Shown in pieces: positions 26,942 through 35,964 of a stretch of DNA of 64,000 nt. Location: NCBI GenBank assembly GCA_001771065.1, contig MESQ01000055.1:90598-154597 (forward strand). Reading direction: 5' to 3'. How positions within the stretch are numbered: position 1 is the first letter of the stretch; every line of letters starts with the position of its first letter. The position numbers were made by a program, and so were the translations under genes. A model generated the notes under the pieces. It was not told where the DNA came from and ran no database searches. It saw only the letters and a list, made by a program, of their open reading frames with translations. This stretch comes from Burkholderiales bacterium RIFOXYD12_FULL_59_19. Its GTDB lineage: Bacteria > Pseudomonadota > Gammaproteobacteria > Burkholderiales > Burkholderiaceae_C.

Positions 26942-27553
26942 TCAGGAGGCATGTGCCAGCAGCTGTTTGATGTCGGTCGCGGTCAACGCGGGCTTGGTGC
27001 CGTATCGGGTGAACAGTCGCAGCTTTCCTTTGGTGTCATAGACGTAACTGCCCGCTGTATGGTCCATGGTGTAGCTGGTGGGGGTTGGCCCTTCCACCTT
27101 TTTGTAGTACACCTTGAAGTCTTTGGCCAGTACAGTCAATTGCTCTGGCGTGGGCACCAGCGCGAGAAAGCTCGGATCAAAAGCGGCCATGTATTCTTTG
27201 AGCATCTCGGGTTTGTCGCGCCCCGGGTCAATCGTGACAAACAGGCACTGGATGCGCTCACCGTCCTTGCCCAGCAATTGTTTGATCTGGGCCATCTCGG
27301 CCATCGACGTCGGGCAGACGTCGGGACACTGGGTGTAGCCAAAGAACATCATGACAATTTTGCCTTGGAAATCTTTGAGTGTGCGGACCTGCCCGTTGTG
27401 GTCAGTGAGGACAAAGTCTTTGGCGTAGTCGGCACCGGTAAGGTCGATGGCCGTGAATTTGGGGGCGTTTGGCGAGCATGCGGAAAAAAGACCTGTGGTC
27501 CCAGTCATTACGGCATAGCCAGATAGATATTTGAGCGCGGTTCGTTTATTCAT
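26942..27553 (-). CDS. SCO1/SenC family copper chaperone for cytochrome oxidase
   Basis: 203 residues with a lipoprotein-like signal (GLFSAC, about 26), the copper-binding CPDVC within FFGYTQCPDVCPTSM, and the distal histidine in MDHTAGSYVYD. SCO proteins load copper into the CuA site of subunit II. It is the last gene of the oxidase cluster, 37 bases after ctaB. Confidence 0.92.
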   Translation of the reverse strand: MNKRTALKYLSGYAVMTGTTGLFSACSPNAPKFTAIDLTGADYAKDFVLTDHNGQVRTLKDFQGKIVMMFFGYTQCPDVCPTSMAEMAQIKQLLGKDGERIQCLFVTIDPGRDKPEMLKEYMAAFDPSFLALVPTPEQLTVLAKDFKVYYKKVEGPTPTSYTMDHTAGSYVYDTKGKLRLFTRYGTKPALTATDIKQLLAHAS

Positions 27554-27590
27554 GCGCTCGATGATAAACCGGGCCTGCCCATGCGCCTGG

Positions 27591-28487
27591 TTATGACACG
27601 TAATGGTCAATCAGCAGGGCGGCAAACAACAGACTGAGGTGAATCAGCGAAAAGCGGAAGGTCTTGCGCGCCAACAGGTCAGAGTAGTCGCGCCACAACC
27701 ACCAAGCGTGCAGAATAAAACCAGCGTTGAGCAACACCGCAGCACCGAGGTACAGCCAGGAACTCATGCCATAAATAAACGGCAGCAAACAGGCTGCCAG
27801 CAGGATGAAGGTGTAGAGCAACACCATCAACCGGGTGAATTCATTGCCATGGGTGACCGGCAACATCGGCAAACCGGACTTACGGTAATCTTCCACCCGG
27901 TACAGCGCCAACGCCCAGAAATGCGGCGGCGTCCACAGAAAGATGATCAAAAACAAAATCAGCGCTTCCGGCCCCACATTACCGGCCATGGCGGCCCAGC
28001 CCAGCACCGGCGGCATGGCGCCGGATGCCCCGCCGATCACAATGTTTTGCGGCGTCAGCGGCTTCAGGATCAGGGTGTAAATGACCGCGTAGCCAATAAA
28101 GGTGGCGAACGTGAGCCACATGGTCAGCGGATTCACGGCAAAGTACAGCAGGCCCGAGCCGACTGCGCACAAGGTGGCTGAAAACAACAACGTTTGCCGG
28201 TCACCCAGCTCGCCCTTGGCGGTGGGGCGCCAGGCGGTGCGTTTCATCTTGGCATCGATGCTTTTTTCGATAATGCAGTTGAAAGCGGCCGCCGCACCCG
28301 CCACCAACCAGATGCCCAAACAGGCGGAGGCGACCACACCCATCTCGCGCCAAGACGGCACGCCGGGCACCGCCAGCACCATGCCGATGAGGGCGCAAAA
28401 CACGATCAATTGAATCACGCGCGGCTTGGTCAGCGCGTAGTACTGGGAAAAAGCCATCATGACGGCAGGTCGGACCAGGGTGCTCAT
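27591..28487 (-). CDS. ctaB: Protohaem IX farnesyltransferase (haem O synthase)
   Basis: 298 residues, about nine helices. Prenyltransferase motifs: [19 protein letters not shown] in the first aspartate-rich loop and [18 protein letters not shown] in the second. It makes haem O from haem B for the aa3 oxidase. ATG at 28487 overlaps the ctaA stop by 4 bases; the longer open frame upstream lies inside ctaA. Confidence 0.95.
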   Translation of the reverse strand: MSTLVRPAVMMAFSQYYALTKPRVIQLIVFCALIGMVLAVPGVPSWREMGVVASACLGIWLVAGAAAAFNCIIEKSIDAKMKRTAWRPTAKGELGDRQTLLFSATLCAVGSGLLYFAVNPLTMWLTFATFIGYAVIYTLILKPLTPQNIVIGGASGAMPPVLGWAAMAGNVGPEALILFLIIFLWTPPHFWALALYRVEDYRKSGLPMLPVTHGNEFTRLMVLLYTFILLAACLLPFIYGMSSWLYLGAAVLLNAGFILHAWWLWRDYSDLLARKTFRFSLIHLSLLFAALLIDHYVS

Positions 28488-29686
28488 GCCAGCCTCCCGG
28501 TTGCAGTCTGCTCTGGCAGGGTGGCGACGCGCGCGCGCTGCATGGCAGGCACCGCTGGCTTGGCGTCGGGCGACGCGCTGGCCGCGATCCAGGTCAACGT
28601 CAGCACCAGTGCGGCCGCGCCTCCGGTATGCAGCAGCGCCGCCAGCAGCGGCCAGTCCAGCACCACATTGCTCAAACCAGTGACCAGTTGCAGACCAATC
28701 AGCGCCGCCAATACCCGGCTGTGGACGCGCCACGCCGCCAAGCGGCTCAACTGCCAGGCCAACACCGCCAGCAGCGTGAGCACCCCGTAGGCCATCAGCC
28801 GATGGACGTAATGAATGGCGGTCAAGGCGGCAAAGCTGATGGGCTCACCTGTGCCAGTCACGCCCAAGTGGCGCCAAAGTTCAAACCCTTGTTGAAAATT
28901 CATCTCGGGCCACCAGCGGTTCTGGCACTGCGGAAAGTCGCTGCACGCCAGCACCGCGTAATTGGTGCTAACCCAGCCGCCCAGCACAGTTTGCAGCGCC
29001 AGCAAGGCAAAAACCAACGCCAGCCAGCGCCGCATCAGCAGCGTCATGGCCAGTGGCACGGTGAACGTGCTGCCGCGCACCACCTGCACACCCAACAGCG
29101 CGAGCAGCACGAGGGCACCGCCCAAGTGCAGCGTGACGATGGCCGGAAACAGCTTCAGGGTGACCGTCCAGGCGCCAAACGCACCCTGCAAGCCGACCCA
29201 GAACAAGGTGAAAGTTGCCCACCAGGGCGACAGTTCAACCGAACGACTCGCCTGCTCAACCCGGACCCTGGCGCGCCAGTTCAGCCAGCTCACCACCGTC
29301 ATCATCAGGATCAGGGCGCCGACCCCTGTGGCCAGGTAACGGTGAATCATCTCGATCCAGGCTTTGGCCTGCGTCACCGGGCCGGTGGGCATGGCGTCTT
29401 GCGCGGCGGTGATGGCGTGATGGGCCCCAAGCGGCGAGGTGTTGCCGTAGCAACCGGGCCAGTCCGGGCAGCCCAGACCCGAGTCGGTGAGCCGGGTAAA
29501 GGCGCCAAACAGGATCAAATCAAAGGTCAGAAACAGGGTGAACAGGCGCAAGGCCTGCAGCCGTTGCAGCGGCGCGCAGCGGCGGTTGCGCCAATAGACC
29601 CACGCCAGTGGCCCTACTGCCAGCAGCGCACCCAGGCCCAGCAGGCTGGCCAGCGGCGACAGGTCGTAGAGCGGTTGTGCATTCAT
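28484..29686 (-). CDS. ctaA: Haem A synthase (COX15/CtaA family)
   Basis: 400 residues, eight hydrophobic segments. Conserved parts: [22 protein letters not shown] near the N-terminus (with the cysteine pair), [16 protein letters not shown] and [17 protein letters not shown] with haem-ligand histidines. It oxidises the methyl group of haem O to the formyl of haem A. The C-terminus has an extra 25 or so residues rich in alanine. ATG at 29686 lies 22 bases after the upstream gene. Confidence 0.94.
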   Translation of the reverse strand: MNAQPLYDLSPLASLLGLGALLAVGPLAWVYWRNRRCAPLQRLQALRLFTLFLTFDLILFGAFTRLTDSGLGCPDWPGCYGNTSPLGAHHAITAAQDAMPTGPVTQAKAWIEMIHRYLATGVGALILMMTVVSWLNWRARVRVEQASRSVELSPWWATFTLFWVGLQGAFGAWTVTLKLFPAIVTLHLGGALVLLALLGVQVVRGSTFTVPLAMTLLMRRWLALVFALLALQTVLGGWVSTNYAVLACSDFPQCQNRWWPEMNFQQGFELWRHLGVTGTGEPISFAALTAIHYVHRLMAYGVLTLLAVLAWQLSRLAAWRVHSRVLAALIGLQLVTGLSNVVLDWPLLAALLHTGGAAALVLTLTWIAASASPDAKPAVPAMQRARVATLPEQTATGRLA

Positions 29687-29708
29687 GGGGTCTGCCTGAT
29701 GCTGTGCC

Positions 29709-30383
29709 TTAGCGCCCAGGGGAATCCCATGTGAGCGAGGCACGCAGCAAATGCTCCATGTCGCGCTTGGCCTTGGCGGCGGCCGCGCTGTCGAGCCTGG
29801 AGGGGAAGCGCATCATGGTGTTGCCCATCGGATCCACCACATAAATATAGTCCTGCTGCGCTTTACCGGCGGGCGCGGGCAACCAGGCGGACAGGATGTT
29901 GGTGTCGACGCGCAGCACGGTGGCACCGTCATGCTTCAGGCCGGCAGCCAGCGCCGGCGATACCGGTGCTTGGTCGTTGATCAGCCAGAGCCAGTCCAGC
30001 CGGTCCATGTCCTTGCCCAGCATGAGACGAAACTGGCGCAGCACGGTGAGTTGCTTCTGGCAGTCTTGCACGCAGGACCCGCCATCGATCTTGACCAGCA
30101 ACCATTGCGCCCTGAGCGAAGGTAAGGGCACATGGGCCCCGTCCAGACTCAGGCCTTGTGCTTGCGGCACCGGGCGCACCGGCGTGACAAGGTCGCCCAA
30201 ACTGGCCTCACCATGCGGGCGCACCACGTAAAACACAAATAAGGCCACCAGTACCGGCAGTGAACAGGCCAGCAAGATCGCCAGCAGCTTCAGGCGCCCG
30301 CCTTCACTCGAGACAGTGTCTGCGCCAGGGGTGGGCAGCGAATGCACCACCAGTCCCAACACCTCATCGTTTGACGGGTTCAT
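29709..30383 (-). CDS. SCO-like membrane protein of the oxidase cluster
   Basis: 224 residues: cytoplasmic N-terminus of about 30, one transmembrane helix (31-53), then a periplasmic domain predicted to be thioredoxin-like. It has a CxxxC pair (Cys104, Cys108 in GGSCVQDCQKQL) like SCO proteins but no histidine at the place of the SCO distal ligand (YVVDPMGNTMMRFP). A protein of this kind sits between SURF1 and CtaA in many Burkholderiales. Role in oxidase assembly is inferred from place and fold. Start overlaps the SURF1 stop by 4 bases. Confidence 0.7.
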   Translation of the reverse strand: MNPSNDEVLGLVVHSLPTPGADTVSSEGGRLKLLAILLACSLPVLVALFVFYVVRPHGEASLGDLVTPVRPVPQAQGLSLDGAHVPLPSLRAQWLLVKIDGGSCVQDCQKQLTVLRQFRLMLGKDMDRLDWLWLINDQAPVSPALAAGLKHDGATVLRVDTNILSAWLPAPAGKAQQDYIYVVDPMGNTMMRFPSRLDSAAAAKAKRDMEHLLRASLTWDSPGR

Positions 30384-31090
30384 TGGTCAGCACCTTTGCG
30401 GAAGCTGGCAAACAGATAAAACAGGATCAACGCCACGGCCATGCCAAACCACTGGAAAGCATAACCACGGTGTTTGCCAACCCGGTCATCCGGCGGGGGC
30501 CAATGGCGCACCAGCGTATCGGGCGCATCACCACCGGTTTGCTGCAACACCACAGGTTGCAGCGGATGACCCAATAAATTCTGGAAACGTGTCAGGTCAA
30601 GTTTGGCCCAGAGTTTGCTTGAGCTTTCAGGATGGTCGGGCATTAAAAAAAACTTCTTGGTCGTGGGCACGGTGGCCAGACCCGTGATTTGAACACGCCC
30701 GGCAGGTGTCGCCACCACCGGCAGCACAGAACGCCCCAAGGTCCATCCCACCCAGCCACGGTTGATCAGGACACGGGTCTCCGAGCCTTCGATTTTAAGC
30801 GGCGTGATGACGTGCACACCCGGCTGGTCATTTTCCTGGCGGTTGTCCAGAAATACCTGGTATTGCGCTTCATAGGTGCCCACCACCGTAAAGGGCACAT
30901 CTTGTGCAGCCTGCGGTGCTACCAATGACCCGTTCATCGTGGCGGGACCCAATTGGCTGCGCTCGGCACGGCGTTCAAGCGTTTGCGCCAAACGCTCCCC
31001 TTTGCCGCTTTGCCAGGCACCCAGGTAGCCAAACAGCATGACGCCAAGGAGCATGGCCAGGGTAGGAATCAAGCGGAATTGAAAATGCAT
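30380..31090 (-). CDS. SURF1 family cytochrome oxidase assembly protein
   Basis: 236 residues with two terminal transmembrane helices (about 8-26 and 208-226). Between them lie the SURF1 pattern GTYEAQYQVFLDNRQENDQPGVHVITPL, RVLINRGWVG and, near the C-terminus, HRGYAFQWFGMAVAL. SURF1 helps insert haem A into subunit I. The start at ATG 31090 is preferred to a longer frame from 31120. Divergent from the DUF2909 gene over a 60-base gap. Confidence 0.92.
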   Translation of the reverse strand: MHFQFRLIPTLAMLLGVMLFGYLGAWQSGKGERLAQTLERRAERSQLGPATMNGSLVAPQAAQDVPFTVVGTYEAQYQVFLDNRQENDQPGVHVITPLKIEGSETRVLINRGWVGWTLGRSVLPVVATPAGRVQITGLATVPTTKKFFLMPDHPESSSKLWAKLDLTRFQNLLGHPLQPVVLQQTGGDAPDTLVRHWPPPDDRVGKHRGYAFQWFGMAVALILFYLFASFRKGADQ

Positions 31091-31150
31091 GAAAAAAGAT
31101 GACTCTTGGTAAAAAAGCATAATGCGGTCATATTTTTTAGAAAGACTGCC

Positions 31151-31357
31151 ATGCTGGCGAAAATTTTAATTCTGGCGACCTTGGCATTGATTCTGGTGAG
31201 TCTATTCAGCGCTCTGGCCTTGCTTTACAAAAACGACGACGCCGATAAACGCAAACGGATGGTACAAGCACTGACAGTACGCATCAGCTTGTCTATCGCA
31301 CTGTTTGCCGCCTTGTTGGCCAGCTTTTATTTTGGATTGATTCCGGGAAGAGGCTAA
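31151..31357 (+). CDS. DUF2909 small twin-transmembrane protein
   Basis: 68 residues, two hydrophobic segments (about 3-23 and 43-62) around the basic loop KNDDADKRKRMVQALTVR, which is the DUF2909 core. It is usually found in cytochrome oxidase clusters of beta- and gamma-proteobacteria; function unknown. It is read against its neighbours, between SURF1 and subunit III, and ends at a strong bidirectional terminator. Confidence 0.85.
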   Translation: MLAKILILATLALILVSLFSALALLYKNDDADKRKRMVQALTVRISLSIALFAALLASFYFGLIPGRG

Positions 31358-31373
31358 AACCCCATTGCAGACA

Positions 31374-31410
31374 ACACAAAGCCACTGGCCAGGCAGTGGC
31401 TTTGTGTTTC
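31374..31410. terminator. Bidirectional hairpin between the DUF2909 gene and ctaE
   Basis: A perfect 14-bp stem (ACACAAAGCCACTG, 31374-31387, with CAGTGGCTTTGTGT, 31394-31407) closes a 6-base loop and is followed by TTC. U-richness on either side is modest, but the stem is strong and placed between convergent genes. Confidence 0.7.
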
Positions 31411-31471
31411 AGAGCGACGGAATGCTTAATGCGCCGGGCAACGCGGAGCCAGTCAGGCACCGGGATAAGCT

Positions 31472-32335
31472 TCAGAGAATGTAAACAAACACAAACAAGA
31501 TCAGCCAGACCACATCCACAAAGTGCCAGTACCAGGCCACCGCTTCGAAAGCAAAGTGGTTGTGCTCGGAAAAATGGCCTTTCAGGCCGCGGCCAAGCAT
31601 CACCATCAGCATGATGGAGCCCAGCGTGACGTGCAGTCCATGAAAGCCCGTCAGGATATAAAACGTGGCGCCGTATACTCCCGCGCCCAGTGTCAAACCC
31701 ATTTCAGAATACGCATGGGCATATTCATACACCTGAAAACCCATGAAGGTCAGGCCCAGCGCCACCGTCAGGGCCAAGCCCAGGTTCAGTTGCATGCGCT
31801 TACCTTTGATCAGGCCCCAATGCGCCCAGGTGAGTGTGGCACCAGATGTCAGGAGCAACATGGTGTTGACGGCCGGAATGCCCCAGGCCTTCATGGGGGT
31901 AAAACTGTCACCCAGCGGGCCGGCACTTGGCCAGACGTTGGTGAATTTGCCGTAGGGGGACAGCGATTCTTCAAAACCTGCCATCTCCGGCAAGGCGATG
32001 CGACGGATGTAGTACAGCGCACCGAAAAAACAGGCAAAAAACATCACCTCGGAAAAGATGAACCAGACCATGCCAATGCGGTACGAACGATCTTCCCACA
32101 TCGTGTAGATGCCACGAACGTTCTCGCCAATGACTTCACCAAACCAACCATAGACCACATACAAAATCAGCGCGGCGCCAGCCAGCATGCTCCAGCCGCC
32201 TTGGGCTATGCCATTGAGCCGAAAGATGAAGCCGAGCGCCAGCAGAAAAATGCCCACTGACAAAAACGTCGAGTAGTGACTGGCCGCAGGCACAAAATAG
32301 TGACCCCGCACAGCAGGTTGGGTAGCATGTGTCAT
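31472..32335 (-). CDS. ctaE: Cytochrome c oxidase subunit III
   Basis: 287 residues, seven helices. Typical segments: YRIGMVWFIFSEVMFFACFFGALYYIR, NTMLLLTSGATLTWAHW, TGFHGLHVTLGSIML and the C-terminal WYWHFVDVVWLILFVFVYIL. Part of the inner-membrane aa3 oxidase. Follows ctaG by 20 bases; the DUF2970 gene often found between them in relatives is absent here. Confidence 0.97.
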   Translation of the reverse strand: MTHATQPAVRGHYFVPAASHYSTFLSVGIFLLALGFIFRLNGIAQGGWSMLAGAALILYVVYGWFGEVIGENVRGIYTMWEDRSYRIGMVWFIFSEVMFFACFFGALYYIRRIALPEMAGFEESLSPYGKFTNVWPSAGPLGDSFTPMKAWGIPAVNTMLLLTSGATLTWAHWGLIKGKRMQLNLGLALTVALGLTFMGFQVYEYAHAYSEMGLTLGAGVYGATFYILTGFHGLHVTLGSIMLMVMLGRGLKGHFSEHNHFAFEAVAWYWHFVDVVWLILFVFVYIL

Positions 32336-32355
32336 TCTTCTATTTCCTTATCAAA

Positions 32356-32907
32356 TCAGCTTTTGGCTTTAACGGCTTCAAAAAAAGTGTAGGAGAGCGT
32401 GACCGTTCCAAAGTCCGGATCAAGCTTGGGGTTGACCACGAACACCACCGGCATGGTGCGGGTCTCGCCTGGCGCAAAGGTTTGCTGGCTAAAACAAAAG
32501 CATTCCAGTTTTTCAAAATACTGCGCTGCCACGGCGGGTGTGACGCTGGGGATGGCCTGCCCCACAAACACCTGGTCTGTGGTGTTGGTGATGGTGTAAT
32601 TCATGCGCGAAATTTCACCGGGATGGACACGGATTGAAAAACCTTCGGGTTTGAAATGCAAGCCCACGCCGGGCATCGAATGGCTCAAAAATTCCACCTT
32701 GACCGAGCGCGAAAAATCAATCTGGGTATTTTTGTCGGCCACGATCGCCACGGCGTTGGTCTTGCCATTGAGCCCGGTGATGCGACAGATCAAGTCGTAA
32801 AAAGGCACCATGGCAAAACCAAAACCGACAAAAAACAAGGCCACGAAGCCAAGTTTGATCCCCAGCCGCACATTGCTGCGCTGGCGATCAAAGGCAGAGA
32901 CACTCAT
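32356..32907 (-). CDS. ctaG: Cytochrome c oxidase assembly protein CtaG/Cox11
   Basis: 183 residues: one N-terminal transmembrane helix (about 17-36, ending MVPFYDLICRITG) and a periplasmic domain with the copper-binding CFCF of EKLECFCFSQQTF. Cox11 delivers copper to the CuB site of subunit I. ATG at 32907 shares its A with the stop codon of the small upstream gene, showing tight translational coupling. Confidence 0.95.
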   Translation of the reverse strand: MSVSAFDRQRSNVRLGIKLGFVALFFVGFGFAMVPFYDLICRITGLNGKTNAVAIVADKNTQIDFSRSVKVEFLSHSMPGVGLHFKPEGFSIRVHPGEISRMNYTITNTTDQVFVGQAIPSVTPAVAAQYFEKLECFCFSQQTFAPGETRTMPVVFVVNPKLDPDFGTVTLSYTFFEAVKAKS

Positions 32908-33053
32908 CAGAAGGGACGGTATTTCCATATGGAACCCAAAAATATCGCCAGCACGATCACGCCAAAGATATAACCCAAACGCCTGTTGCTGCGTTTACGC
33001 TTTTCCCATTCTGCGGCATCCATCACCGGCACGGTGGACTCAAATAATTTCAT
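32907..33053 (-). CDS. Cytochrome oxidase small assembly protein
   Basis: 48 residues: MKLFESTVPVMDAAEWEKRK, a basic stretch (KRSNRRLG), then one helix (YIFGVIVLAIFLGSIW) and a short tail KYRPF. Short proteins of this pattern lie between subunit I and CtaG in Burkholderiales. The start follows the ctaD stop by 21 bases and the stop overlaps the ctaG start by one base. It is easily missed by gene callers because of its length. Confidence 0.8.
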   Translation of the reverse strand: MKLFESTVPVMDAAEWEKRKRSNRRLGYIFGVIVLAIFLGSIWKYRPF

Positions 33054-33074
33054 GACGACAGCCCCTGTGACAAA

Positions 33075-34679
33075 TTATTTGATGACCGGCGGAGTCTCAA
33101 AGGTGTGGTACGGCGCTGGCGAAGGCACGGTCCACTCCAGACCTTCAGCACCTTCCCACGCTTTGTCACCGGCTTTGTCACCGCCCTTGATGGTTTTGTA
33201 CACGTTATAAACAAAGATCAAGTGGGCGGCACCCAAAATGAACGCGCCAATGCTGGAGAGCATGTTCCACTCGGTAAACATCAGTGGATAGTCAGGAATG
33301 CGGCGCGGCATACCGGCAAGACCGACAAAAAACTGCGGGATGAAGGTGAGGTTGAAGCCAACGATGGTGACCCAGAAGTGCCACTTACCCAGCGTTTCAT
33401 TGAGCATGTGGCCGGTCCACTTGGGCAACCAGTAGTACACCGCAGCCATCGCACCCATCACGGCCGTGGGATAGAACGCGTAGTGGAAGTGCGCCACCAT
33501 GAAATATGCGTTGTGGTACTGCGGATCGGCTGCCGCATCCGACAACGCCAGCCCGGTGACACCACCCCAGCCAAACAAAACAAGAGAACCCAAGGCAAAC
33601 AGCATCGGGGTTTCAAAACTCATAGCGCCCTTCCAGATGGTGGCAATCCAGCAGAAGAACAGCACCGCCAGCGGGAATGAAATCGCCATGGTGATGTACA
33701 TGAAGTAGATCTGACTGCCCAGCGACATGCCGCTGGTGAACATGTGGTGCGCCCACACGATCAAGCCCAAACCGGCAATCGCCCAGAAGGAATACACCTG
33801 CGCCTTGTAGCCATAAATAGGTTTACGGGCAAAAGCAGAAAACACGTGGGGCAAGGCGCCGGCAATCGGCAACAGCAGCACATACACCTCAGGGTGGCCC
33901 ATGAACCAGAAAATGTGTTGCCACAACACCGGGTCACCACCACCGGCGGCGTTGAAGAAGTGCGTATCGAAGTGACGATCCATCAGCACCATGGTCACAC
34001 CACCGGCAAACACCGGCATGATCGTTATAAGCAACACCGCTGTCATCAGGAAGCCATGGGCAAACAGCGGCATTTTCATCAGCGTCATGCCAGGCGCACG
34101 CATGTTAAGAATCGTCACAATAACGTTGATGGAGCCCAAGATGGATGACACCCCCAGCATGTGCACAGCAAAAATGGCAAAGTCCATGCCCCAACCACTT
34201 TGGATTGACAAGGGTGCGTACAGTGTCCAGCCGGTATCTACAGCGCCCGGGCCAATGCCCATCAAGCCCAGAAAGAAGGGCAGTGTCAGCATGATGGCCG
34301 CGGGCGGCAAAATCCAGAAACCCCAGTTATTCAGACGCGGCAATGCCATGTCAGGCGCGCCAATCATCATCGGCAGCATGTAATTGGCCAGACCGGTGGC
34401 AACCGGCATGGCAAAGCCAAAAACCATGACCAAACCATGTAAGGTGATCAACTGGTTGAACAGCTCAGGCTGAACAAACTGCAGACCCGGCTGAAACAAC
34501 TCCAGACGCACCGTCAAAATCATCGCCCCGCCCACAAACAGCATGATGAAACCGAAGATCAGGTACATGATCCCGATGTCTTTGTGGTTGGTGGTTTCCA
34601 ACCAGCGAACCCATCCGCCTTTGTAATGCCCATCGTGGGAATCACTGACCGGCAAGCCATGCGCCATATCGTGTGCCAT
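33075..34679 (-). CDS. ctaD: Cytochrome c oxidase subunit I (aa3 type)
   Basis: 534 residues, 12 helices. Haem and CuB ligands are visible in ITLHGLVMVFG, WFMGHPEVYVLLLP (His-Pro-Glu-Val-Tyr, cross-linked pair), WAHHMFTSGM and MVAHFHYAF. ATG at 34679 follows AAGGAG; a TTG two codons earlier is not needed. Catalytic core reducing oxygen to water and pumping protons. Confidence 0.98.
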   Translation of the reverse strand: MAHDMAHGLPVSDSHDGHYKGGWVRWLETTNHKDIGIMYLIFGFIMLFVGGAMILTVRLELFQPGLQFVQPELFNQLITLHGLVMVFGFAMPVATGLANYMLPMMIGAPDMALPRLNNWGFWILPPAAIMLTLPFFLGLMGIGPGAVDTGWTLYAPLSIQSGWGMDFAIFAVHMLGVSSILGSINVIVTILNMRAPGMTLMKMPLFAHGFLMTAVLLITIMPVFAGGVTMVLMDRHFDTHFFNAAGGGDPVLWQHIFWFMGHPEVYVLLLPIAGALPHVFSAFARKPIYGYKAQVYSFWAIAGLGLIVWAHHMFTSGMSLGSQIYFMYITMAISFPLAVLFFCWIATIWKGAMSFETPMLFALGSLVLFGWGGVTGLALSDAAADPQYHNAYFMVAHFHYAFYPTAVMGAMAAVYYWLPKWTGHMLNETLGKWHFWVTIVGFNLTFIPQFFVGLAGMPRRIPDYPLMFTEWNMLSSIGAFILGAAHLIFVYNVYKTIKGGDKAGDKAWEGAEGLEWTVPSPAPYHTFETPPVIK

Positions 34680-34719
34680 TACCAACTCCTTTTACTGAAT
34701 TTTTGAAAATCTTGACTGA

Positions 34720-35580
34720 TCACTGTGCCTTGGCAAGCACGGCCTGGGCTGCTGGCTCTGTCGCCGCTGTGGGCGCTGGTGCAAGCGCCACGGGTTTCTT
34801 GCTGGCCAGCCACTTGGCAAATTCTTCCTGGCTGACCACATTAACCACCACCGGCATGAAACCGTGTTCCTTGCCACACAACTCGGAGCACTGACCGCGG
34901 TAGGTACCAGTTTTCTCAACCGTCGCCCAAAATTCACGCAAGAAGCCAGGCACGGCGTCGCGCTTGACACCAAAAGCAGGCACCCACCAACTGTGAATCA
35001 CATCGTTGGAGGTGGTGATGAAACGAATTTTTTTACCGACAGGCAACACCAGCGGGTTATCCACTTCGAGCAGATAATGCTCGCCCTTGGCGGCTCCGCT
35101 GTCGATCTGGTTGCGCGGCGTAATCAGGCGGCTGGTGTAGCTGACGCCTTCCGCCGGGAAATCGTATTGCCACAGCCACTGGCTACCCGTCACCTTAACC
35201 ACCAGTTCGGCATCGGTCTTGGTGTCTTCGTACAACACCACGGCGTGATAGGCCGGAATACCGAACACCACATAGTCAATAAAAAACAGCAGGGCAAACG
35301 GCGACAACACCCAGAGCCACTGCTTGCGACTGGTAGGTCCGGTGAATTTTCCAGCCTGGTAACCCGCAGATTTACTGTGCGTGCGGAAAGAATAAATCAG
35401 CAAGCCAAATACCAAAAAAAACAACACCAGGATCACCACCATGACCAGGTTGTGCATGTGCAGGGTTTCCCTCGCAATCGGTGTCACCGGCTCCGGAAAA
35501 TTAAAGGCATAACCAGCCAGGGCTGCCGCCGAACCTAACGCCAGCAAAACACTCAAGCCAAATTTGTACAAGCTACGCAT
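34720..35580 (-). CDS. ctaC: Cytochrome c oxidase subunit II
   Basis: 286 residues: signal peptide (about 1-23), two helices, and a periplasmic cupredoxin domain with the CuA site HSWWVPAFGVK and QCSELCGKEHGFM. It receives electrons from cytochrome c. An alanine/proline-rich C-terminal tail lacks a fused cytochrome c domain. First structural gene of the oxidase operon, with an FNR-type box in its upstream region. Confidence 0.97.
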   Translation of the reverse strand: MRSLYKFGLSVLLALGSAAALAGYAFNFPEPVTPIARETLHMHNLVMVVILVLFFLVFGLLIYSFRTHSKSAGYQAGKFTGPTSRKQWLWVLSPFALLFFIDYVVFGIPAYHAVVLYEDTKTDAELVVKVTGSQWLWQYDFPAEGVSYTSRLITPRNQIDSGAAKGEHYLLEVDNPLVLPVGKKIRFITTSNDVIHSWWVPAFGVKRDAVPGFLREFWATVEKTGTYRGQCSELCGKEHGFMPVVVNVVSQEEFAKWLASKKPVALAPAPTAATEPAAQAVLAKAQ

Positions 35581-35629
35581 AAATCGCTGTCCTTCTTGTG
35601 GGGATGATGATCAACTATTGAACATGTAG

Positions 35630-35643
35630 TTGATATTTATCAA
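35630..35643. promoter_or_regulatory. Perfect FNR/Anr box upstream of the cox operon
   Basis: TTGAT-ATTT-ATCAA matches the consensus fully. It lies 50-63 bases before the ctaC start. A candidate -10 (TAGAAT on the minus strand, about 35646-35651) would put the box across the transcription start, a position expected for repression when oxygen is low. Confidence 0.65.
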
Positions 35644-35735
35644 TGTATTCTAATGGATGATCGCCCATAAATTGCCCTGAAACTACAGGGGGAAACCCCA
35701 TGAGCCGGGCGTTTTCCGGCGCAGATCTGTCGCGA

Positions 35736-35963
35736 TCAGGGGGTCCAGAAAATACGCGCGGTCGGCCACACCAAGAGCAAAACAATGATGCAGGGCGCAA
35801 TCGTCCAGGCGATCTCAACGGCCAGCGAACTGTGAAAATTGACCCCCTCCACGTCACCACGCCGATGGTGGCGCCAGGCGGCCCACAACAACACGGCAAA
35901 CGACAGACCAAATAACAGCAGGCACAGCAGCATCAGCGCCCAGCGAAAATCGAATTCATTCAT
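35736..35963 (-). CDS. Small membrane protein resembling the transmembrane part of oxidase subunit II
   Basis: 75 residues, two helices (about 7-30 and 46-70) with FHSSLAVEIAWTIAPCIIVLLL and a WRHHRRG loop, close to the N-terminal hairpin of COX2. The protein ends after ARIFWTP, so the CuA domain is absent. It lies upstream of ctaC on the same strand with a 155-base gap. It may be a reduced subunit II or an assembly factor. Confidence 0.7.
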   Translation of the reverse strand: MNEFDFRWALMLLCLLLFGLSFAVLLWAAWRHHRRGDVEGVNFHSSLAVEIAWTIAPCIIVLLLVWPTARIFWTP

Positions 35964-35964
35964 G

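Noticed and set aside
28628..29734. Open frame of 368 codons on the plus strand
   Set aside because: Antisense to ctaA, composition typical of a shadow frame, no family features.
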